This document shows positions 33,170-41,840 of a stretch of 64,000 nucleotides of DNA, piece after piece (the first letter of the stretch is position 1; every line of letters begins with the position of its first letter). Made by a program: the position numbers and the translations under genes. Location of the stretch: positions 1 through 64,000 of the forward strand of contig CAZYGI010000014.1 of assembly GCA_964647255.1 (NCBI GenBank). The letters are read 5' to 3'. The DNA comes from CAWJEL01 sp964647255 (GTDB lineage Bacteria > Chloroflexota > Anaerolineae > CG2-30-64-16). The notes below the pieces were generated by a model, which searched no databases, was not told the origin of the DNA, and saw nothing but the letters and a program-made list of their open reading frames with translations.

Positions 33170-34354
33170 ATGCTCCGATTTACCGAGATTCAAACAGCCA
33201 TCCGCGCGGAAAGACTGGCCGGGTGGCTGCTCTACGACTTCAAGGGCCTGAACCCCATCGCGCTGCGCGTCGCCGGCATCCCGGCCGACCGCTTGCTCAG
33301 CCGGCGTTGGGCGTGCTTCATCCCCGCGGCGGGCGAGCCGCGCTGGCTGTTCCACGCCATCGAGGCCGGCGGCATGGCTGATCTCGCGCCCGGCTGCGCC
33401 AGGTACGTCTCATGGCAATCATGGCGTGACGGGCTGGCCGCGCTGCTGGCCGGTGCGGGCCGGGTGGCGATGGAGGTCTCGCCCGGCTGTGCGATCCCCT
33501 ACGTCAGCCGCGTGGATGCGGGCACAGCCGAACTGGTGCGAAGCCTGGGGGTTGAAGTTGTCACCTCCGCCGACCTGGTCCAGGTGGCCGAGGCGGTGTG
33601 GACACCTGCGCAGCTTGCCAGCCACCGCCGCGCGGCTGCCGCGCTGATCGAGGTGCAGGCCGGGACGTTCGCGCACGTCCGCGAGCGCCTGGCGGCCGGG
33701 CTGCCCGTCACCGAGTGCGGCATCCGGGATTTCATGATGACGCAGTTCGCCGCTCGCGGGCTGGAAACCGACCACCCGCCCATCGTCGCAATCAACGGCC
33801 ATGCGGCCGACCCGCACTTCGCCCCGCGACGCGACGCCGATACGCCGCTGCACCCGGGCGACTTTCTGCTGCTCGACCTCTGGGGCCGCGAACCGGACGC
33901 AGACGCCATCTACGGCGACATTACGTGGGTCGGCTACGCAGGCTCTGCGGTGCCGCCGCGCCTGGGGCAGGTGTTCGAGGTCGTGCGTCAGGCGCGGGAT
34001 GCGGCGGTGGCGTACGCGCAGGCGCGGCTGCGGATGGGCGCGCCCGTCTACGGCTACGAAGTAGACGACGCCTGCCGGGCGGTGATCGAGCAGGCCGGCT
34101 TCGGCCCGTCCTTCATCCATCGCACCGGCCACTCTATCGGCACGAGCGACCACGGCAACGGGGTCAACATAGACAACCTGGAGACCCAGGACCGCCGCCG
34201 GCTGATTCCGGGCGTTGGCTTCTCCATCGAACCGGGCGTCTATCTGCCGGCGGAAGGCTTCGGCGTGCGGCTGGAGATTGACTGCTACGTGACCGGCGGC
34301 GACGTGGAAGTCACCACGCTGCCGCTGCAAAACAAGCCGGTGCTGCTCGCATGA
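33170..34354 (+). CDS. M24-family metallopeptidase (Xaa-Pro peptidase-like)
   Basis: Start at the ATG at 33170, 4 bases after GGAGG. The 394-residue protein has a creatinase-like N-terminal domain (about 1-150) and a pita-bread metallopeptidase domain. The metal ligands are visible: the Asp of LLLDLWG and the Asp of YGDITWVG (about 240-260), the His of HRTGHSIG (about 325), the Glu of SIEPGVYL (about 360) and the Glu of RLEIDCYV (about 375). It probably cleaves N-terminal residues, often before proline. It overlaps the next gene by 4 bases (ATGA). Confidence 0.88.
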   Translation: MLRFTEIQTAIRAERLAGWLLYDFKGLNPIALRVAGIPADRLLSRRWACFIPAAGEPRWLFHAIEAGGMADLAPGCARYVSWQSWRDGLAALLAGAGRVAMEVSPGCAIPYVSRVDAGTAELVRSLGVEVVTSADLVQVAEAVWTPAQLASHRRAAAALIEVQAGTFAHVRERLAAGLPVTECGIRDFMMTQFAARGLETDHPPIVAINGHAADPHFAPRRDADTPLHPGDFLLLDLWGREPDADAIYGDITWVGYAGSAVPPRLGQVFEVVRQARDAAVAYAQARLRMGAPVYGYEVDDACRAVIEQAGFGPSFIHRTGHSIGTSDHGNGVNIDNLETQDRRRLIPGVGFSIEPGVYLPAEGFGVRLEIDCYVTGGDVEVTTLPLQNKPVLLA

Positions 34355-34974
34355 GGGCCTTACGCTGGATTCTCGTTGCGCTGGTGCTGTTTGGGCTGGG
34401 GCTGCTCGCCGGAAACTGGCTGCGGAACCGCATCGCCGGCCCGGTCGCGATCCCGACGCCCGCGCCGACCGCGCCGGCCACTGCGACGCGGACGACCATT
34501 CTGCCCGTCACGCCGACCGCGACAAGGATGCCCGCGCCGCCCACGCAGCCGCCCACCGCACCGCTTCCGACGGCCGCGGCCACACCGGCCGGGCCGGTCG
34601 AAAGCCCGGCGCCGGACCCCAAACGGATCATCATCACCGAGGCGGATGTACTGAACGCATTGGCGAGCGGCGTCGGCGCGCAGCAGGGGCTGGCCGTCAC
34701 CAACCTGGCGGTGCGGTTTGCCGATGACAGGCTCCGGCTCACCGCGGACTCCATCACCTACAATGGCATCAATATCCGCGACCTGGCCCTGGTGGGCACG
34801 CTGGTCGCACAGGACGGCCGGCTGCAGCTCCGCACCGAATCCATCTCTCCCGGCGGACTGATCACCGCGCTGATCCCCACACTCGCCAACCAGGCATTGG
34901 CGCAATATGCCGGAGGGTGGTACATTGAGGCTGTACAGACGCTGGATGGCCAGCTGGAGGTGCAGATTCGTTGA
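34351..34974 (+). CDS. Membrane-anchored protein with Pro/Thr-rich stalk, function unknown
   Basis: A 207-residue protein: one N-terminal membrane helix (RWILVALVLFGLGLLAGNWL), a Pro/Thr/Ala-rich stalk (about 30-90) and a C-terminal beta-rich domain (about 92-207; ITEADVLNALASG, YNGINIRDLALVG, DGRLQLRTESISPGG). The layout suggests an outward-facing anchored domain, vaguely like DUF2993/LmeA lipid-binding proteins, but I cannot assign it. It is coupled to the M24 peptidase by an ATGA overlap and followed 14 bases later by the histidine kinase. Confidence 0.65.
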   Translation: MRALRWILVALVLFGLGLLAGNWLRNRIAGPVAIPTPAPTAPATATRTTILPVTPTATRMPAPPTQPPTAPLPTAAATPAGPVESPAPDPKRIIITEADVLNALASGVGAQQGLAVTNLAVRFADDRLRLTADSITYNGINIRDLALVGTLVAQDGRLQLRTESISPGGLITALIPTLANQALAQYAGGWYIEAVQTLDGQLEVQIR

Positions 34975-34988
34975 GCGTGGAGTAAGAC

Positions 34989-37049
34989 ATGGAAGCCCTT
35001 TCCGCGTTCTTCATGCGGAACATCGTATACGTGTATTTTTTCTACGGGCTGGCGTTTTTTGCCGTCGGGCTCGTGGTGATCCTGGAGTCCGGCCGCGCCT
35101 CCGAGTTCCGCTTTGCGCGCGCCCTGATTCCGCTGGCGCTGTTCGGCTTCATCCACGCGGGGCACGAATGGTTCGAGATGTTCCAGATCTTCGCCGCGCA
35201 CGAAGCACAGCACGCGGCCAGCATCGCAGAAGAACTGATCGGCATCGTCTCCCTGGTGACTTCTTTTCTCTTCCTGCTGGCCTTCGGCACCCGGCTGCTG
35301 CCCGACGCGGAGATGCACCCCCGCGCCAGCCCCTGGCAGGTGGCGGGGATAGGCCTCCTGTGGGTGGCCGCAGTCGGGGTCGTCTATCTGCGCAAGTCCC
35401 CGTCCCTCTCCGAGCTGCTCTCCGCGGCCGATGTGCTGGCGCGTTACAGCCTGGCGATCCCCGGCTCGCTCCTGGCAGCGTGGGCGTTGCTGCGGGAGCG
35501 CCGCGACTTTCATGCCCGCGGCATGTCGGCTTACGGCCGCTCGCTGCTCTGGGCGGCGCTGGCGTTCTTCATTTACGGCGCGGTCGGACAGCTTTTTACA
35601 CGGCCCAGCCTTGTCTTTCCATCCGGCACAATCAACACCGCTTTCTTCCTCCGCACCTTCGGCTTTCCGATTCAAATGCTGCGCGGCGCGGCGGCCGTCG
35701 GGATCGCGATCGGGCTGGCCGGCGCGTTGCGGGCCTTCGAACAGGAAAGCCGCGTGCGGTTGGCCCGCGCCAATAAAGCGCGCATCGAGGCCCAGACCGC
35801 AGCCCTGGCAGCGCAGCAACACCGCGCCGACGAGGTCGAGGCACTCAACGTGCAGTTGAGCACGACGGCCCGCGAGCTCGCCGCGATGGTCGAAATGGCG
35901 CGTATCTTGACTTCCACGATGGATCGCCGGCGCCTGTTGAACGATGCGCTGGGCCAGATCGTCACCAGCTTCGAGCGAGCCTGTTGCAGCATCATCTTTC
36001 TGAAACGCACCGACGGCGGGCTGGAGTTGGCCGGCGAATATCGCCGGCCGCAGGCGCCCACGCCGCAGCATCCGCCGCCGCTGACCGCGGCGGCCGCTGA
36101 CGCCGTGACCCTGGCCGGGCCTGTCGGGGCGCGGTTGGATGGCGTGGTGTGCGGCCTGGGTGAGGATGCATTCGCCGATGGGACCACCTATCGCACATTG
36201 GGCCTGCCCCTCCAGGCCAAGGGGCAGATCTTCGGCGGGCTGGCGCTCTCTTCGGTGCGCGAGGAGGAACCCTTAGGTGAGCCAGACCTGCGCCTTCTGA
36301 CCGCCTTTGCCGGGCAGATCAGCACCGCGCTGGAGAACGCCCAGCTCTACGGCGTCGTGCAAGATCGCGAAGCGCAGCTCGAGAAGCTGGTGCGGCAGCT
36401 GGTCAACACCCAGGAGCAAGAACGGGCGCGCATCGCCCGTGAGCTGCACGACGAGACCGGCCAGAAGCTGACCGCACTGGCGATGGGCCTGGCTGCGGTC
36501 GAAGGCGCCCTGACATCCGAATCGGGCCAGGCGCAACCACTGGTGCGCGACCTCCGCGAGGTCTCCGACAGCGCCATCACCGAGCTGCGCCGCATCATGG
36601 CCGACCTGCGCCCGGCGCAGTTGGACGACCTGGGGCTGATCCCGGCCCTGCGTTGGTACATCGGCCAGTTCAGCGGCCGCCATCCAGGGCTGAACGTATC
36701 CCTGAACGCCGGACGCCTGCCTAAACGCCTGCCGCCAGAGCATGAGACGGTGCTCTTCCGCGCAGTGCAGGAGGCGCTGACCAACGTCGCGCGGCACGCG
36801 CAGGCAACTCAAGCCACCATTGATCTGCGCCAGGAAGAACACTCGGTGCGGCTGGCGATCGCCGACAACGGCATCGGCTTCGACGTGAACACGCCGCCCA
36901 AATACGAACGCGGCAGCGGCCTGGGCCTGGTGGGCCTGCGAGAACGCGTCGCGTTGGTGGGCGGGACCTGCACCATCGAGTCCACGCCAGGCCGCGGCAC
37001 GCGAATCGGCATCGAGCTGCCGGTGAAGACTGTGGAGCGGGGGGCGTAG
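34989..37049 (+). CDS. Membrane sensor histidine kinase, NarX/LuxR-partner type
   Basis: A 686-residue kinase. Residues about 1-245 form six or seven membrane helices, including His-rich FIHAGHEWFEMFQ. A short coiled coil follows, then a GAF domain (about 295-455). The HisKA_3 box RARIARELHDETGQKLTALA places the phosphorylated His near 484. The HATPase_c domain has ADNGIGFD and GSGLGLVGLRERV (about 620-655). The last residues VERGA and the TAG stop are encoded by heptad repeat units, not by kinase sequence. Its partner is the response regulator downstream. The signal is unknown; GAF and membrane sensing are both possible. Confidence 0.9.
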   Translation: MEALSAFFMRNIVYVYFFYGLAFFAVGLVVILESGRASEFRFARALIPLALFGFIHAGHEWFEMFQIFAAHEAQHAASIAEELIGIVSLVTSFLFLLAFGTRLLPDAEMHPRASPWQVAGIGLLWVAAVGVVYLRKSPSLSELLSAADVLARYSLAIPGSLLAAWALLRERRDFHARGMSAYGRSLLWAALAFFIYGAVGQLFTRPSLVFPSGTINTAFFLRTFGFPIQMLRGAAAVGIAIGLAGALRAFEQESRVRLARANKARIEAQTAALAAQQHRADEVEALNVQLSTTARELAAMVEMARILTSTMDRRRLLNDALGQIVTSFERACCSIIFLKRTDGGLELAGEYRRPQAPTPQHPPPLTAAAADAVTLAGPVGARLDGVVCGLGEDAFADGTTYRTLGLPLQAKGQIFGGLALSSVREEEPLGEPDLRLLTAFAGQISTALENAQLYGVVQDREAQLEKLVRQLVNTQEQERARIARELHDETGQKLTALAMGLAAVEGALTSESGQAQPLVRDLREVSDSAITELRRIMADLRPAQLDDLGLIPALRWYIGQFSGRHPGLNVSLNAGRLPKRLPPEHETVLFRAVQEALTNVARHAQATQATIDLRQEEHSVRLAIADNGIGFDVNTPPKYERGSGLGLVGLRERVALVGGTCTIESTPGRGTRIGIELPVKTVERGA

Positions 37050-37189
37050 AGCGGAGAGCGTAGAGCGGAAAGCAGGGAGCGGAGGGCGCGCCGGGGCGCT
37101 TGCGTCTTTCGTCCTTTGTCCTCCGCCGGCCTCTGACCCGTCGCTGATTCGCATCGTCTATCGTCCGTCGTCCTCCGTCCATCATCCAA
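37032..37189. repeat. Composite heptad repeat between histidine kinase and response regulator
   Basis: Eight GNRGAGC units at 37032-37087 are followed by CGTCYNT-type units at 37103-37123 (three) and 37155-37189 (five). The first units encode the last five kinase residues and the stop. The array occupies nearly all of the 149-base gap between two genes that are usually tightly coupled. Confidence 0.88.
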
Positions 37190-37198
37190 GGTGAAAGC

Positions 37199-37873
37199 AT
37201 GAGTCAGATACAAATATTACTGGTTGACGATCACGCCGTCGTGCGCGCCGGGCTGCGCATGCTGCTCGCGGCCGATCCTGAGCTGGAGATCGTGGGCGAG
37301 GCGGAAAACGGCGCGGCTGGGGTCCGCCTCGCGCGCGAGCTGAGCCCCGACGTGGTGCTGATGGACATCTCCATGCCGGATATGAACGGCATCGAAGCCA
37401 CGCGCCGCATCAAAGAGGCATGCCCCGACGTGGCAGTGCTGGCGCTGACCATGCACGAGGACGATCAATACTTCTTTGAGATGCTGGGAGCCGGCGCTGC
37501 GGGCTACGTGCCGAAGCGCGCCGCGCCCAACGATCTGATCTCGGCCATCCACGCGGTGCAGGGCGGCGGCATGTTTCTTTTCCCATCGCTGGCGCGGCTG
37601 CTGGTGAGCGACTACTTACAGCAACGTGCCGAACACACATCCGGCGCCAGCGCCCCGCGCAGCGGCTGGTCGGACACGCTCACCGACCGCGAGCGCGAGG
37701 TGTTGACCCTCATCGCGCAAGGGCGCAGCAACCCGGAGATCGCCGACGCGCTGGTGATCAGCATCAAAACCGTAAACCGACACCGTGAGAACATCATGGC
37801 GAAGCTTAACCTGCACAGCCGCGTGGAACTGGTGCGCTACGCGATCGAGAAAGGTTTGATTGACCTGGCCTGA
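37199..37873 (+). CDS. NarL/FixJ-family response regulator
   Basis: A 224-residue regulator. The receiver domain has the acid pair DD (10-11), the phosphorylated D56 (VVLMDISMP), T near 86 and K near 106 (VPKRA). The C-terminal LuxR-type HTH (about 155-220) has LTDREREVLTLIAQGRSNPEI and the recognition helix region SIKTVNRHRENIM. It is the cognate partner of the preceding kinase. A strong terminator follows it, and the electron-transfer operon starts about 200 bases later, so that operon is a natural candidate target. Confidence 0.93.
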   Translation: MSQIQILLVDDHAVVRAGLRMLLAADPELEIVGEAENGAAGVRLARELSPDVVLMDISMPDMNGIEATRRIKEACPDVAVLALTMHEDDQYFFEMLGAGAAGYVPKRAAPNDLISAIHAVQGGGMFLFPSLARLLVSDYLQQRAEHTSGASAPRSGWSDTLTDREREVLTLIAQGRSNPEIADALVISIKTVNRHRENIMAKLNLHSRVELVRYAIEKGLIDLA

Positions 37874-37906
37874 CGCCTGGGCCAGGCGCAGAACCGATTT
37901 TGACGG

Positions 37907-37951
37907 AGGTGTCTTGAGCGGGAGAATCGCTCAAGACACCTCTTTCTTTTT
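37907..37951 (+). terminator. Intrinsic terminator of the kinase/regulator operon
   Basis: A perfect 14-base stem (37907-37920 with 37928-37941), 7-base loop, followed by a T-rich tract ending in five T at 37947-37951. It begins 34 bases after the response regulator stop. Confidence 0.9.
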
Positions 37952-38018
37952 GGCTCATGGGTAAATCACCCACGCGAAAATGGGAAAACTAACCGATAGC
38001 ATTGCATGCGGAAAGGTG

Positions 38019-38038
38019 GTAGTCTATGACCAGACTAC
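38019..38038 (+). promoter_or_regulatory. Leader hairpin of the octaheme cytochrome operon
   Basis: GTAGTCT at 38019-38025 pairs with AGACTAC at 38032-38038 around a 6-base loop. It lies 31 bases before the first small gene of the operon and could be an operator or an mRNA 5' structure. I find no convincing -35/-10 pair in 37952-38018. Confidence 0.35.
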
Positions 38039-38069
38039 AGGACCGTGACTGAACGGGAGGGAGGACCCC

Positions 38070-38186
38070 ATGGAAGTACTTGCATTGACACTCGGTATGG
38101 TGCTTCGCTTGATCGTTCCGGCCGCCTTGCTCCTGTGGGGCTGTGGTCGCATCCAGGCATGGGACCGACGCCAAAGCGTCGCTTGA
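38070..38186 (+). CDS. 38-residue membrane peptide heading the cytochrome operon
   Basis: ATG at 38070 with a strong GGGAGGGAGG site 5 bases upstream. The product, MEVLALTLGMVLRLIVPAA and onwards to WDRRQSVA, has one membrane helix (about 4-26) with a Trp-Gly-Cys-Gly at its end, then a basic tail. Size, good ribosome site and the 40-base spacing to the next membrane gene suggest a real small subunit or assembly peptide of the complex encoded downstream. There is no named family. Confidence 0.6.
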   Translation: MEVLALTLGMVLRLIVPAALLLWGCGRIQAWDRRQSVA

Positions 38187-38226
38187 TCGAATCAGCCAGA
38201 TTCACTCACACCAGAGGAGGTGTTTC

Positions 38227-38712
38227 ATGTTCAACTTCACTGATTTCCTGATGCTCATCGGTATGTCTCTGCTGCGCTTCGGCCTCCCCGTTCTGGTGGT
38301 GGTGGGTCTGGGGCTGTTGCTGAAGCGCCTCGACGCCCGCTGGGAAGCGGAGGCGAACGAATACGCTGCCAAGCACGCTGCCGAGCAGCCGGCGATCCAG
38401 CCGGAAGCGCCCAAGCCTGCCGAACGACCGGCCATGCCCGCCCGCAAACCGGTTGAAACGCCGCAGTTGCCGTTCATCATTCCGCCAGCCCCAATTCGGG
38501 ATCAGCGCCAACAGATCGCCCAGCCGGGGATGCAGGCGCCCGTTGCCGATGCCGGCCGGGGCACCTCGCGATCCAGCGCCGACAGCAAAGTGCAATGCTC
38601 AGCGCCGCAAAACGCGAGCCGGCCTTGCTGGCAGACGCGATTCGATGCCGAAGGCAAGATCCCGGATGAATGTGTCACCTGCGACATCTTTCAGCGGCAC
38701 CCCGTCATGTGA
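38227..38712 (+). CDS. Single-pass membrane protein with Cys-rich C-terminus
   Basis: Start at the ATG at 38227 (GAGGAGGTG upstream). The 161-residue product has an N-terminal membrane helix (about 8-35, LMLIGMSLLRFGLPVLVVV), a charged helix, a Pro/Ala-rich linker (about 55-115) and a C-terminal segment with four Cys (CSAP, PCWQTRF, CVTCDIF). The CVTC pair and the isolated CW motif could bind metal or iron-sulfur. It precedes the octaheme cytochrome by 37 bases in the same operon. The family is not recognised. Confidence 0.7.
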   Translation: MFNFTDFLMLIGMSLLRFGLPVLVVVGLGLLLKRLDARWEAEANEYAAKHAAEQPAIQPEAPKPAERPAMPARKPVETPQLPFIIPPAPIRDQRQQIAQPGMQAPVADAGRGTSRSSADSKVQCSAPQNASRPCWQTRFDAEGKIPDECVTCDIFQRHPVM

Positions 38713-38749
38713 GATGGGGGACCATCAACTCAGATCGAGGAGAGATACA

Positions 38750-39748
38750 TTGCTGCACCATAGACGATCCATCCTAAAGGGTTGGTGGATTGTCCTGCCA
38801 ACTGCCGCCATTTTACTGGCGGCAGTCGTGTTGACAGGTACATCCCAAGCAGCCCCCGCAACCGACCAAGCACCAACCGTACCCACCAAGCTCCTGTTTC
38901 AGGAGCAGCAACCCCTGTGCAAGGACTGCCATCCCGAGCAATATGCAGCCTGGAAGGGCACCGCCCATGCCAATGCGGTCATGGATCCGGTCTTCCAAGG
39001 GGAGCTCAGCAAGAGCAAGGATCAGACAGCATGCCTGGCATGTCACACCACCGGCTTTGATACGGGAACCGGCCAATTCATGGCCGAAGGTGTCACCTGC
39101 GAGGCATGTCACGGCGCGTACAAGGAAGGCCACCCCAAGGCCGAAACCATGCAACTGCCCATGGAATCCACGACGTGCCGCTTGTGCCACCAGGCAACAT
39201 TCGACAATTGGGAGACCAGCGCCCACGGCCAGAAGGGCGTCCAGTGCTACTCCTGTCATCTGCCGCACTCCCAAAGCCTGCGCACCGGCAGCGAGGAGAC
39301 GCTGTGCGCGGGTTGCCACCAGGATCGGCAGACTCAGTTTGCCCATGCGACCCACGGCATCAACGGCCTGCAATGCAAGACCTGTCACATGGCTGATGAG
39401 ATGCACAACCACGGTGCGGCGGCCACCACCGGCATCGAAGTAGCCAACCACAGCTTCAAGGTCGGCTCCGACGTCTGCGCGGGCTGCCACCAGGACACGA
39501 TTCATTCCAGCGCCAAGCTGCCGACCTTGCGGGAAGCAGCTGCCGTGCAGGACCCCGCGCAGCTCAAAATGCAAGCTGCGGAGGTGCCCGCGCTGAAGGA
39601 ACAAGTGAACAAACTGCAGGATTCGCTGGTGCAGCAACGCAAGGTCTCGATCATGGTCATGGGCCTGATGCTGGGCGGCGGTGGTGCTGTCGGTTTGCTC
39701 CTCGGCGTGGCGGCCGTGGCGCTCCTAAAGGGCAAGGCCAAATCATGA
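38750..39748 (+). CDS. Octaheme c-type cytochrome with C-terminal membrane anchor
   Basis: A TTG start at 38750 fits a perfect AGGAG 7 bases upstream and gives a signal/anchor (about 10-35); no in-frame ATG is as well placed. The 332-residue protein has eight CxxCH heme motifs (CKDCH, CLACH, CEACH, CRLCH, CYSCH, CAGCH, CKTCH, CAGCH) between about residues 57 and 250, with extra His for axial ligation. A coiled coil (about 265-300) and a C-terminal membrane helix (MVMGLMLGGGGAVGLLLGV) follow. It relates loosely to cytochrome c554/DmsE/NrfB-type multihemes. It acts outside the membrane and should take electrons from the HybA-like partner, with which it overlaps by 4 bases. Confidence 0.88.
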   Translation: MLHHRRSILKGWWIVLPTAAILLAAVVLTGTSQAAPATDQAPTVPTKLLFQEQQPLCKDCHPEQYAAWKGTAHANAVMDPVFQGELSKSKDQTACLACHTTGFDTGTGQFMAEGVTCEACHGAYKEGHPKAETMQLPMESTTCRLCHQATFDNWETSAHGQKGVQCYSCHLPHSQSLRTGSEETLCAGCHQDRQTQFAHATHGINGLQCKTCHMADEMHNHGAAATTGIEVANHSFKVGSDVCAGCHQDTIHSSAKLPTLREAAAVQDPAQLKMQAAEVPALKEQVNKLQDSLVQQRKVSIMVMGLMLGGGGAVGLLLGVAAVALLKGKAKS

Positions 39749-40650
39749 ACCGACCAGCAGGGGCCAACCCCATCTCGCGCCGCCAGTTCTTGAAAGGTGT
39801 TGGGGCTGCCATGGCCGGTGCGGTGCTTCTCAACGCCGCGCCGCGCCGGACGCGCGCCAGCGATGCTGTGCGCGATCCCGCTGAGTCGCCGGCCACGCTG
39901 CACGACATCTCGCGTTGCGTGGGGTGCGGCAACTGCCAGCGCGCCTGCATCCACTTCAACCAGCTCCAACCGACCGACGAAGAGAAGACGAAACTCAGCG
40001 CCCAGACGTTCACGTATCTCTCGGCCGAGAACCTGGCAGGCAAGACCCACTACGTGCAGCATCAGTGCATGCATTGCATCGAACCGGCCTGCGTGGCCGT
40101 GTGCACCGTCAGCGCGCTGCACAAGACCGCCCAGGGCCTGGTGATTTGCGATACCAGCAAGTGTATCGGATGTCGCTACTGCCAGTACGCCTGCCCATTC
40201 GGTGTGCCGACCTTCGACTGGGGCGATCCGCTGGGCCTCATCCGCAAATGTACGTTCTGCCAATCCAAGGTTGAGACAGGTGGCACGCCCTCGTGCGTCG
40301 AGGCCTGTCCGGCGGGCGCGCTCAGATACGGGACGCGGGCGCGGATGTTGGCATTGGCGCACGCGCGCATCGAAGCAGAGCCGGGACGCTACGTGAATCA
40401 TGTCTACGGCGAACATGAGGTCGGCGGGACGACCCGCTTGTACATCTCGGACGTGCCGTTTGAGCAGCTTGGGTTCCCGTCGTTGAGCAGCGAGGCCGTG
40501 CGCGACCAGACCGAAATGGTCATGAGCAAAACGCCGCTGCTGGCCCTGGGTGTCGCGAGCCTGGCGACGGGCTGCTGGGCCCTGTCCAAGCCGCGCGGCA
40601 ACAGCAAGCTGCCTGAGATCACCTTGCCGCCACAGGAGGACAAGCGATGA
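39745..40650 (+). CDS. HybA-like 4x[4Fe-4S] ferredoxin subunit, Tat-exported
   Basis: A 301-residue protein with a Tat signal (SRRQFLKG, residues 11-18) and four Cys clusters: CVGCGNCQRAC, CMHCIEPACVAVC, CIGCRYCQYAC and CTFCQ...CVEAC. Each should hold a [4Fe-4S] centre, as in HybA, DmsB and NrfC. A C-terminal helix (about 270-287, LLALGVASLATGCWALS) probably anchors it, as in HybA. It relays electrons between the NrfD-like subunit and the octaheme cytochrome. It overlaps both neighbours by 4 bases (ATGA), so the three subunits are made together. Confidence 0.92.
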   Translation: MNRPAGANPISRRQFLKGVGAAMAGAVLLNAAPRRTRASDAVRDPAESPATLHDISRCVGCGNCQRACIHFNQLQPTDEEKTKLSAQTFTYLSAENLAGKTHYVQHQCMHCIEPACVAVCTVSALHKTAQGLVICDTSKCIGCRYCQYACPFGVPTFDWGDPLGLIRKCTFCQSKVETGGTPSCVEACPAGALRYGTRARMLALAHARIEAEPGRYVNHVYGEHEVGGTTRLYISDVPFEQLGFPSLSSEAVRDQTEMVMSKTPLLALGVASLATGCWALSKPRGNSKLPEITLPPQEDKR

Positions 40651-41825
40651 GCAGCACCACCATGCCGCGCAAGCGGGGCTTCTCCTTCGTGAGGCTGGCG
40701 AACGCCGCAGTAAACTTGATTGATGGGCCGGTGGTCGTGCTCGGCGGGCTGATGCTCTTGGGGGTCGCCACCGGAATTGCCCGGCTCGTCACCGGACTCG
40801 GATCTTCCACCGGCTTGAATGACGGCTATGCGTGGGGCCTGTGGATTGGGTTCGACTTCACCATGATCGCCCTATCCGGCGCCGGGTTCACCATGGCCGC
40901 AGTGGTGCACATCTTCCACCTGAATCAATTCAAGCCCGCGATGCGTCCTGCCGTTCTCGCCGGGCTGCTGGGCTACATCGGCGTGTTGGTCCTGCTCATC
41001 CTGGACTTGGGCCGGCCGGATCGCTTTTACGGGTTCATGATCTCGTGGAACTTGCACTCGCCACTGTTCGAAATCTGCTGGTGCGTGCTGCTGTACTCGA
41101 TGGTGCTGTTCGTCGAAAACGCGCCGCCCATTTTCGAGGGCCTGCGGATGGGCAAGGTAGCCCACCTTGTCGAGCGGTTCATCACGCCCGTTGTGATCAT
41201 CGGCGTGACGCTGTCTTCGTTGCACCAGTCAACCCTGGGCACGCTGTACCTGGCGATGCCTTACCGGCTGCACGAGTTCTGGTTCTCGCCGATCCTGCCC
41301 CTCCACTTCTTCACGTCGTCCGTGATGGCGGGGCTGAGCCTGGCGGTGGTCACTTACCTGGTGGCGAACAACATCCGCAAGACCCAGCCCAACCTGCGTG
41401 TGGCGAGCGGGCTGGCGCACGGCGCCGCGTGGGCCGGCGTCGTTTACCTGGCGCTCAAGATCGGCGATGCGATCGTCGCCGGGCACGTGCCGGGGCTGCT
41501 GACCAATACCCCGATGGCAACTTTGTGGCGCACCGAGTTGTTCCTGGGGGCGATCGTCCCGGTGATCCTGCTGTTGATCCCATCCGTGCGAGCCAGCCGC
41601 CGCGGCCTGTGGCTCGGAACGGGGCTCTTCCTGGCGGGGGTCCTGCTGAACCGCTTCGATTGCACACTCTTTGCCCAGACCGGCCGGGCGGGCACCGCCT
41701 ACGCGCCGAGCATCATGGAATGGGTCTCGACGATCGGAATTATCGCCGGTGTGGCGCTGGCCTGGTACCTGGCCGTAAAACTCCTGCCGGTGCTGGAGGG
41801 CGAGCATCACCCGGCAGAAGAATAG
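40647..41825 (+). CDS. HybB/NrfD-like quinone-interacting membrane subunit
   Basis: A 392-residue protein with about ten membrane helices, clearly HybB-type: GLNDGYAWGLWIGFDFT, then GPxRPDRFYGFMISWNLHSPLFEICWC-like segments and VTLSSLHQSTLGTLYLAMP. NrfD/HybB proteins bind menaquinone and pass electrons to or from a ferredoxin subunit. It is the last gene of the operon. No molybdopterin or NiFe catalytic subunit is present, so the terminal partner is the octaheme cytochrome or something it feeds. Confidence 0.92.
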   Translation: MSSTTMPRKRGFSFVRLANAAVNLIDGPVVVLGGLMLLGVATGIARLVTGLGSSTGLNDGYAWGLWIGFDFTMIALSGAGFTMAAVVHIFHLNQFKPAMRPAVLAGLLGYIGVLVLLILDLGRPDRFYGFMISWNLHSPLFEICWCVLLYSMVLFVENAPPIFEGLRMGKVAHLVERFITPVVIIGVTLSSLHQSTLGTLYLAMPYRLHEFWFSPILPLHFFTSSVMAGLSLAVVTYLVANNIRKTQPNLRVASGLAHGAAWAGVVYLALKIGDAIVAGHVPGLLTNTPMATLWRTELFLGAIVPVILLLIPSVRASRRGLWLGTGLFLAGVLLNRFDCTLFAQTGRAGTAYAPSIMEWVSTIGIIAGVALAWYLAVKLLPVLEGEHHPAEE

Positions 41826-41840
41826 CTGATCTGAACCAAT

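Noticed and set aside
34970..34988. Further GNRGAGC heptad repeat before the histidine kinase
   Set aside because: Only one to two imperfect units (GAGCGTGGAG); too short to separate from a ribosome-binding site.
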